This document shows, piece after piece, positions 58,913 through 64,000 of a stretch of DNA of 64,000 nt. The stretch spans positions 1-64,000 of the forward strand of contig DATBRC010000023.1 of assembly GCA_036560485.1 (NCBI GenBank), written 5' to 3'. The DNA comes from DATBRC01 sp036560485. GTDB lineage: Bacteria; Pseudomonadota; Gammaproteobacteria; Burkholderiales; Burkholderiaceae_D. Under the pieces are notes generated by a model that saw nothing but the letters and a program-made list of their open reading frames with translations, ran no database searches and was not told where the DNA came from. How positions within the stretch are numbered: position 1 is the stretch's first letter; each line of letters starts with the position of its first letter. The translations under genes were made by a program, and so were the position numbers.

Positions 58913-59500
58913 ATGGATAAACGTCAATTTCTTAGTGCGGTTGTTCTCGGTGCCGCTGCGCCCGCTTTTGCCAGTGCGCCAAAGACGACGAGCAGCGTTG
59001 ATGGGCCGACGCTATTGACTGTGACCGGCGCGATCGGCCATGGCAATCGCGGACCGCTCGATCCCGCACTTGATCAACTGATGAAGAAGCAAGGACTCAA
59101 GTTTGATAAAGCACACGCTTTCAATTTTGCTGCGCTCACTTCTCTGCCTGCTGTCACCATCAGGCCGACGCTTGAGTACGATGCCAAGCCACATGTACTG
59201 GCAGGTCCATTATTGGTTGATGTGATCAAGGCAACCGGTGCGGTGACGGGTGACAAAAGCAGATTGCTATTGCGCGCGATCGATGGTTACGGCGTGACTG
59301 TTTCGTTGACCGATGTGCAGAAATATCGTTTTATCGTCGCCACAGCAATCGATGGAAAAGCGATTCCTCTTGGCGGGCTGGGTCCACTGTGGGCGGTGTA
59401 CGATGCAGATCATTTTCCAGACATGGCCGTCAAGCCAGTCAATGAGCGTTTCGCCTTCTGTCCCTGGGGCTTGTATCACATCGAAGTGCAACAAGGGTAA
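58913..59500 (+). CDS. exported molybdopterin-binding-domain-like protein
   Basis: A 195-residue protein with a signal peptide (about 1-22, AFASA cleavage). The mature part resembles the oxidoreductase molybdopterin-binding fold in small periplasmic proteins: LTVTGAIGHG near the start, RPTLEYDAKPHVLAGPLLVDVIKATGA, then IDGYGVTVSLTDVQKYRFIVATAIDGKAI and GPLWAVYDAD. The Cys that binds molybdenum in true enzymes is not present at the expected place, so it may not carry the cofactor. GGGAGGAGG is a strong ribosome site. Its stop is 12 bp from convergent speG. Confidence 0.65.
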   Translation: MDKRQFLSAVVLGAAAPAFASAPKTTSSVDGPTLLTVTGAIGHGNRGPLDPALDQLMKKQGLKFDKAHAFNFAALTSLPAVTIRPTLEYDAKPHVLAGPLLVDVIKATGAVTGDKSRLLLRAIDGYGVTVSLTDVQKYRFIVATAIDGKAIPLGGLGPLWAVYDADHFPDMAVKPVNERFAFCPWGLYHIEVQQG

Positions 59501-59512
59501 TGCTGTTCTCGC

Positions 59513-60055
59513 TTATTCGTTGTTGCCGCGTGCCGCCAAAAATGTAGTTTGGAACATGCACATCCGAAGCGCATCACGATATACGCCATTGACAAAAAAC
59601 TCCCCGATCAATTCCCCCTCCATTTGGAAGCCGCATTTTTCATAAATGCGAATCGCTTGTTTATTCTCTTTGTCGACGAATAAATACAATTTGTAGAGAT
59701 TGAGTACACCAAAGGCGTAATTAATGGCAAGCCGTGTCGCCCGCTCGCCATATTTTTTGCCTTGCCAAGCTGGAGCGATAATGATCTGAAATTCCGCACG
59801 TCGGTGAATGTAATTGATTTCAACCAGCTCTACCAGGCCTACCATATCGCCGTCACCATTCTCAATAATGAAGCGACGTTCGCTTTGATCGTGAATGTGT
59901 CGATCATACAATTGCACCAACTCAACATATGCTTCATAAGGCTCTTCAAACCAATAACGCATGATGCTGCTGTTGTTATTGATTTGATGTACAAAATGCA
60001 AGTCGTTGCGCTCCAGTGGCCGCAAACTGATATCTGCTTTGGATAAGGTAGTCAT
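59513..60055 (-). CDS. speG: spermidine N-acetyltransferase
   Basis: A 180-residue GNAT acetyltransferase closely resembling SpeG, which acetylates spermidine and spermine: LRPLERNDLHFVHQINNNSSIMRYWFEEPYE spread over residues 11-42, FIIENGDGDMVGLVELVEINYIHRRAEFQIII, and acetyl-CoA motif GKKYGERATRLAINYAFGVLNLYKLYL (about 98-125). Convergent with the molybdopterin-like gene. Confidence 0.9.
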   Translation of the reverse strand: MTTLSKADISLRPLERNDLHFVHQINNNSSIMRYWFEEPYEAYVELVQLYDRHIHDQSERRFIIENGDGDMVGLVELVEINYIHRRAEFQIIIAPAWQGKKYGERATRLAINYAFGVLNLYKLYLFVDKENKQAIRIYEKCGFQMEGELIGEFFVNGVYRDALRMCMFQTTFLAARGNNE

Positions 60056-60605
60056 TTTTTGTGTGAGCTGGCTTTATAACTGAGACGCATGCTCATGGCA
60101 TGTATTGTTGCTGAGCATTACGTCGCTGATCAGCCTCCGCAGCACCCTCATTCTGGATTCGAAAGATACCGCTCAATTGTAGTCCAATTGCGATGCGGCA
60201 ACATATAAACGCGGAAATGTCTTTACCCAGAATTATCAAACGAATAATTTTGTGGCTGCGCTACATTAGATAAGCCAATTCCAAAAAAGATCGTGCGATA
60301 TTGCAATAAAAAAGTCTTTTAAAAGGAATGGCAGTAAGAGAAATGCAGTTATTCATATATAAAGCAGGAATAGGTGATCATATGCAATGCCTTGTGTCGG
60401 GAAAAATTACAGCTGCTTATTAAGCAAATAAAGAGGTTAAGTGATTGTTATATATAGAAAATGGATGGAAAGTTGGTGGGTCGCAATATCATAGCGATGA
60501 AGCGAGAAGCAAATATGCCGAATGATTTTACATTCGGCCTAATTTTTGTCATCATGCACCCAAGGAGTATTTATAACCTATTGATTTATATGGAAAATGT
60601 TTTTA
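60056..60605. other. 550-bp intergenic region with orphan hairpin
   Basis: No gene seen. It holds a perfect stem GCCGAATG..CATTCGGC (60517-60538) followed by CTAATTTTT, which looks like a terminator although no gene precedes it on the plus strand. Confidence 0.45.
60517..60547 (+). terminator. orphan terminator-like hairpin
   Basis: GCCGAATG-ATTTTA-CATTCGGC then CCTAATTTTTG. Possible end of an unannotated small transcript starting somewhere after 60056. Confidence 0.5.
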
Positions 60606-60620
60606 TGGCATAGCTATTGC
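60606..60620 (+). promoter_or_regulatory. sigma-54 (-24/-12) promoter of PEP-CTERM gene
   Basis: TGGCATAGCTATTGC has the GG and GC dinucleotides exactly ten bases apart, close to the TGGCAC-N5-TTGC consensus. It lies 64 bp before the start codon at 60685. PEP-CTERM genes are known to be under an RpoN/PrsR-type system in related bacteria. Confidence 0.7.
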
Positions 60621-60684
60621 TTTTGTGTTGACGTGACTGCTGGTTTTGGTGGCGTCGTCAAATCTAACAAAGGGAAGTAATAAC

Positions 60685-61341
60685 ATGAACAGCTTTAAAA
60701 AACTGGTTTTATCTTCGCTGGCTGCTGGGGCACTTGCCTTGAGCGCAATGCCAGCTTCAGCAAGTCTTATATTGACTTTGGATGACGGTGCTGGAAATGC
60801 CGTATCGGTAAATGACAATGGCGTTGGTGATGTAAATAGTTTGCTCGGCGCGATTGTGTTCAGTGGTAACTTGGGTCTGTGGAGCATCAATACAGCGATC
60901 GGCGCAGATTCTTCGACGCCAAACTTGGCCAAAATTGATTTGACCTCTTTTAACGCAGTTTACTCTGGCAGCGGAGTAGCTAACCTGACAGTCTCACTTC
61001 TCGACACTGGCTTGACAGGTCCAGTTGGAATCAGTACCCCAGGACGCACATCTGTTGGTGGCACCACCAATGGCACCGTCAATTTCAGTACCTATTTTAA
61101 CGGTACGCTGGTAGCAAGTGCCGGTGTTTTCAATCCGAACTCGTATAGCCAGGATTTGTATTTCGGTGGAGTGAATACATCTGCACCGTTCAGCTTGGAA
61201 GACGTCATCTTGATTTCACAGAATGGCTTGGGTACGACACAAGCTACGATGGAGACGACAATCCCTGAGCCTGCAACGCTTGGTCTGCTGGGTCTTGGAT
61301 TGCTTGGACTTGGATTTGCACGCCGCCGTATGTCGGTATAA
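60685..61341 (+). CDS. PEP-CTERM anchored exported protein
   Basis: A 218-residue protein: signal peptide (about 1-27, KKLVLSSLAAGALALSAMPASA), a strand-rich, Asn/Gly/Thr-rich domain, and a C-terminal PEP-CTERM signal: PEPATLGLLGLGLLGLGFARRR, with the PEP motif near residue 193, a hydrophobic helix and a basic tail. Such proteins are sorted by exosortase and shed or kept on the envelope in biofilm or floc matrix. AGGGAAG precedes the ATG. Exosortase itself is not in the window, but HprK-related companions are nearby. Confidence 0.92.
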   Translation: MNSFKKLVLSSLAAGALALSAMPASASLILTLDDGAGNAVSVNDNGVGDVNSLLGAIVFSGNLGLWSINTAIGADSSTPNLAKIDLTSFNAVYSGSGVANLTVSLLDTGLTGPVGISTPGRTSVGGTTNGTVNFSTYFNGTLVASAGVFNPNSYSQDLYFGGVNTSAPFSLEDVILISQNGLGTTQATMETTIPEPATLGLLGLGLLGLGFARRRMSV

Positions 61342-61380
61342 ATTGAAATAGCATTACCCACTTGTTAGCAAGTGGCATTT

Positions 61381-61411
61381 AAAAACCCCGCATAATTGCG
61401 GGGTTTTTTAT
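61381..61411 (+). terminator. rho-independent terminator
   Basis: AAAACCCCGC-ATAATT-GCGGGGTTTTTT after the PEP-CTERM gene. Confidence 0.9.
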
Positions 61412-61490
61412 TTCTATTATCGATAAACGTGGGCCATCGAATATGTCAGCGAATTCGTTCCGGTTGGTATCTATTAAAAATCACAAAAAA

Positions 61491-62570
61491 TTATTCATCC
61501 GATTTTGGCGAAATGAAGGCTTTGTGAAATAAATGGCGAGTCAACAGGAACGGTGGCATGCGTAGCCAGGTTGCGCGTACATAAAGTACTTTTCGCGCAA
61601 TGGTTGCAAACCAGTTCGAGCAGCTTGGATGATCAGGCAAGAGTGCTTGAGCAAACAGTTGGTCCATTAGAGCAACCAGAAGTCGGTTGGGACTTCCAAT
61701 TTGCGCAGCCTGAATGGCGGAAGATGGAACGGGCGTATGCAAAATTTGCATCGCATAACGCAATGCATAAAACAGCGAGCGTGTTAATTCCAGCTCCTGT
61801 GCGCGTTTAACCAGCGTGGGCCAAAACGAAGGGAGATCGCTAAAGTGCCGCAACAAACAGTCAAGATCAACCAAATCCCGCAAGCCATGATCCAGTTGCT
61901 CGTTGTGAAATAAATGCGTAGCGCTATGTAGCACCATATCGGCAGGTGCAAGAACCATTACATCATCGTAACCATCAATGGAAATGGCAGCCGCCAGCAA
62001 TTTTTCAGAATCAGGATGAACACGTGCAGTCGCCGGCAGAATCGCATGGTGGACGTCGATCACGGTCAGCCGTTTGATGTGTCGCATCGGCGGCAATTCA
62101 TGCATCCAAGTGCGGTAATAGCGCTGATCGTACGCGTCGTGATGTGTGGTCGCCCAGCCATGCAACATCAAGTTGGCTTCAACCATATCGAGCTTATTTT
62201 TCGGAACGATAATGTCGACGTCTGAAAAGATCCGACCTTGTGCAGGCGGCAGTTTGCCTATCACATAGGCGGCGCCTTTCAGAAGAACCACAGGCACGTC
62301 TATGTCCGCCAGTGCTTTTCGAATCAGCTCAACTTCCCACTGTACAGCTTCAATATGCCGTTCGGCGATCACGCGTGACCATTGCAAATGTTCGTTTGCT
62401 TGTGGTGGTATTTGCGCGAATAGTCCGTGTCGCTGGATTGATGCGCAAAGGTGTGCCAGCAAATCAGCCTCACGCGCTTGTCGTATCAGCACATCCCAAT
62501 CGGCAAGCGTAAGGGACGCCATGACAGCGGGTTGCCGCAAAGCTTGTACGATGAGCGGGATAGAAGTCAC
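61491..62570 (-). CDS. nucleotidyltransferase-family protein
   Basis: A 359-residue protein of the uncharacterised nucleotidyltransferase group found with PEP-CTERM/HprK-related genes. The nucleotidyltransferase-type metal site is in GRIFSDVDIIV (near 112-122), after VPVVLLKGAAYV. A helical C-terminal region follows. It begins with GTG at 62570 and overlaps the kinase stop (GTGA), so the pair is coupled. Which molecule is modified is unknown. Confidence 0.8.
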   Translation of the reverse strand: MTSIPLIVQALRQPAVMASLTLADWDVLIRQAREADLLAHLCASIQRHGLFAQIPPQANEHLQWSRVIAERHIEAVQWEVELIRKALADIDVPVVLLKGAAYVIGKLPPAQGRIFSDVDIIVPKNKLDMVEANLMLHGWATTHHDAYDQRYYRTWMHELPPMRHIKRLTVIDVHHAILPATARVHPDSEKLLAAAISIDGYDDVMVLAPADMVLHSATHLFHNEQLDHGLRDLVDLDCLLRHFSDLPSFWPTLVKRAQELELTRSLFYALRYAMQILHTPVPSSAIQAAQIGSPNRLLVALMDQLFAQALLPDHPSCSNWFATIARKVLYVRATWLRMPPFLLTRHLFHKAFISPKSDE

Positions 62571-63490
62571 GGCAAGCTGACCGGAGGTTTTAAATTGTCG
62601 AAGGTCTCGATTGCTTCGTCCAGTACGCTATACGAAAACTCATAACATTGCGATGCGTCGATTACGTTTGCCAAAGTTTCAAAACCATTGGTGCCAAGTG
62701 TACTGTAATTAAATGCATTATCGGCGACTCGCATGAAAGCGCGCGATTGAGATAACGGCGTTAACTTGGCCTCCGTATTTGCCTTGTATTGCGGGAAAAT
62801 CACCCAAGCCGCACGTGCCGGAATCATTGCGCGCGCGATGCTGTCGGTCGAGGCGCGCATATGCGCCACTGTGCCCTTGATCGTATCCGTTACAAGAGGG
62901 CTGAACGTTGCGCTGGGTTCGTATCGTTGGATGATATCGATCGATGCATTCTTTAAACTGATCGGGCGTGGCAGCGGAATGATTTTCCCATCGTGCACAC
63001 GTATCAAGGCAAGTTCATCCGACAGCAAGCGCCAGCCGCGACAAGCCAATGCTGCGCAGAGCGTGCTTTTGCCCGACCCGGGAGGTGCGGGCAAAATCGC
63101 TGCATGGCCGTTCTTCTCAACAACTGCAGCGTGGATAATCAAATAGCTATGTACATGACTGGAGACACACCAATTCAGCCCCCACTCCAACATCGGGAAA
63201 GCCTGATCCAGCGGCAGCGGTTTGAACGGCGGCTTGCCGTCAAATAAAAATAATACCTGACGTTTGAACCAGCGCCGCAAGTTCTGTGGTTGGATGAGCT
63301 TTACGTGGAAGTCGGCAAAGTCGGTTTGTTCCGTCAATGGATAATCGGCATAGAGCAGTGCGATACCTTTTGCCACACTATCGATAGCAGTTTGAATTCG
63401 TGTAACAAAACAGCCTGTCTGCAGATATAGTCCGCTTCCTGCCAGGCGTGCAGCGAGTTCTGAAGCGGACAAGGATGAAACGGATAACAT
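62567..63490 (-). CDS. HprK-related kinase A
   Basis: A 307-residue P-loop protein resembling the C-terminal domain of HPr kinase, with Walker A PAPPGSGKSTLCAAL (near 135-149) and GWRLLSDELALI, as in the HprK-related kinase A group linked to exosortase systems. It might phosphorylate a partner such as the upstream PqqD-like protein, but the target is unknown. Its ATG overlaps the PqqD-like stop (TGATG); a TTG one codon earlier is ignored. Confidence 0.82.
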   Translation of the reverse strand: MLSVSSLSASELAARLAGSGLYLQTGCFVTRIQTAIDSVAKGIALLYADYPLTEQTDFADFHVKLIQPQNLRRWFKRQVLFLFDGKPPFKPLPLDQAFPMLEWGLNWCVSSHVHSYLIIHAAVVEKNGHAAILPAPPGSGKSTLCAALACRGWRLLSDELALIRVHDGKIIPLPRPISLKNASIDIIQRYEPSATFSPLVTDTIKGTVAHMRASTDSIARAMIPARAAWVIFPQYKANTEAKLTPLSQSRAFMRVADNAFNYSTLGTNGFETLANVIDASQCYEFSYSVLDEAIETFDNLKPPVSLP

Positions 63491-63768
63491 CAAATAGGCT
63501 CAACGAGTGCTAGTGTATTGAGCTCCGAGAGCAGTTGATCAATTTGAAAAGGCAAGTCAGCAGTGGGCGCCACTTCAAAAAATGGCGCGAGCGCGGCAGC
63601 CAGTGTTGCTGCATCTGAGGGCGCTGTTAGCAAATTCAACAGTATCTGTGCTGTCGCCGACCCAAGCAAGTGGGTATCGCCTGACAGACTGTTGTACACG
63701 ACAAATTCATCATTCCAAGAGCGAAAGTGAAGTGCTTCATTGGAAATCACTCGCCACTTCATATTCAA
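63490..63768 (-). CDS. PqqD-family protein of HPr-rel-A system
   Basis: A 92-residue protein resembling the PqqD fold: WRVISNEALHFRSWNDEFVVYNSLSGDTHLLGSATAQILLNLL spread from residue 4, with the conserved aliphatic helix and an acidic end. PqqD-like proteins bind peptides for modification. Here it precedes the HprK-related kinase and the nucleotidyltransferase, so it may present the substrate. It is first in the three-gene unit, unless the partial gene upstream belongs to it. Confidence 0.78.
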   Translation of the reverse strand: MNMKWRVISNEALHFRSWNDEFVVYNSLSGDTHLLGSATAQILLNLLTAPSDAATLAAALAPFFEVAPTADLPFQIDQLLSELNTLALVEPI

Positions 63769-63812
63769 GAATAGTTATCGTGCAATGGATGAAGAGCTGA
63801 CAAAAAGCGGAA

Positions 63813-64000
63813 TTAACTTTGAGTTTGGGTCAAATAGTCGACAATTTGCGTTGCACTCCAATGCACGTTTGCTGTCGGTGAGAAATAGCCTTGCGCCTGC
63901 CATTCGGTAAACATCGATTTGATGGTTTCCACAGTCAAGAACGGTGTCCAGCCACTGACAGCATTAAGATAGGCAGCCACCAAGTGCATGCCGAGATTGT
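63813..64000 (-). CDS. partial gene at window edge, unknown
   Basis: The C-terminal 61 residues of a minus-strand gene continuing past the right end: LGMHLVAAYLNAVSGWTPFL, then a helical stretch with WHSA-type residues, ending DYLTQTQS. The rest is outside the window. The text resembles endings of exported proteins near PEP-CTERM loci, but no function can be assigned. Stop codon at 63813-63815; the gap to the PqqD-like gene is 44 bp, so one operon is possible. Confidence 0.6.
   Translation of the reverse strand, partial: NLGMHLVAAYLNAVSGWTPFLTVETIKSMFTEWQAQGYFSPTANVHWSATQIVDYLTQTQS

Noticed and set aside
1..64000. tRNA, rRNA and cobalamin or biotin riboswitches
   Set aside because: No cloverleaf, rRNA stretch or B12-box-like sequence was recognised by eye; a covariance search would settle this.

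Overview
The window looks like a betaproteobacterial chromosome of the Oxalobacteraceae type (Herminiimonas/Janthinobacterium-like). This is inferred from the gene content: a liu leucine-degradation cluster with a MerR-type LiuR, a fused isobutyryl-CoA mutase, aceK, bioAFDB, PEP-CTERM/HprK-related genes and abundant CCCTCTCCC-type REP elements. No rRNA, tRNA or CRISPR was seen. The genus assignment cannot be proven from the sequence alone.

Bases 1-12,490 are accessory DNA, AT-richer than the rest and full of small genes without recognisable metabolic roles. From 1 to 4,600 there are six small genes, including an Imm22-like immunity protein, a DUF1963-like protein, membrane proteins and a putative-Ig lipoprotein. 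They are separated by recurring non-coding motifs: an 18-bp palindrome 57-80 bp upstream of three of the genes, and a CGGCAC-centred repeat between genes. From about 5,153 to 8,127 there is a six-gene integron cassette array: an attI-like site, then six single-gene cassettes, each followed by a recognisable attC site. No integron integrase is present, so this is a CALIN-like array that appears to have kept its attI end. From 9,099 to 12,463 a block holding an XRE regulator, an exported OB-fold protein, a NERD-domain protein and an unknown protein is flanked by clusters of a roughly 20-bp direct repeat.

From 12,490 on the window is mostly core metabolism. On the minus strand, mcm-meaB-pccB-pccA (14,048-21,112) carries propionyl-CoA to succinyl-CoA. 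A VOC protein (13,361) is a candidate for the missing epimerase step, and a divergent GntR regulator starts a small operon. argS, a SPOR protein, dsbA, an SDR and a BtuF-like cobalamin-binding protein follow. The region 30,486-48,749 holds liuR, liuA, liuB, liuC, liuD and liuE, which take isovaleryl-CoA to acetoacetate and acetyl-CoA. aceK, several housekeeping genes, a REP-flanked DUF559 gene, the biotin operon bioAFDB and one cassette-like gene are interspersed. The biotin genes thus sit among genes for two biotin-dependent carboxylases. icmF at 51,395 has an upstream palindrome that matches the one in front of liuR, which suggests shared control. The right end has rarD, a ComEA-like protein, ettA, speG, a PEP-CTERM protein behind a sigma-54-type promoter sequence, and a minus-strand operon of HprK-related kinase, PqqD-like protein and nucleotidyltransferase.

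The main novelty candidates are: the integrase-less array with an attI-like end; the REP-flanked DUF559 gene together with two gene-less REP-core-REP elements of the same architecture; the repeat-bounded NERD block; the palindrome/CGGCAC gene units at the left edge; an in-frame repeat-like insertion inside liuD; and the shared LiuR-type box in front of icmF.
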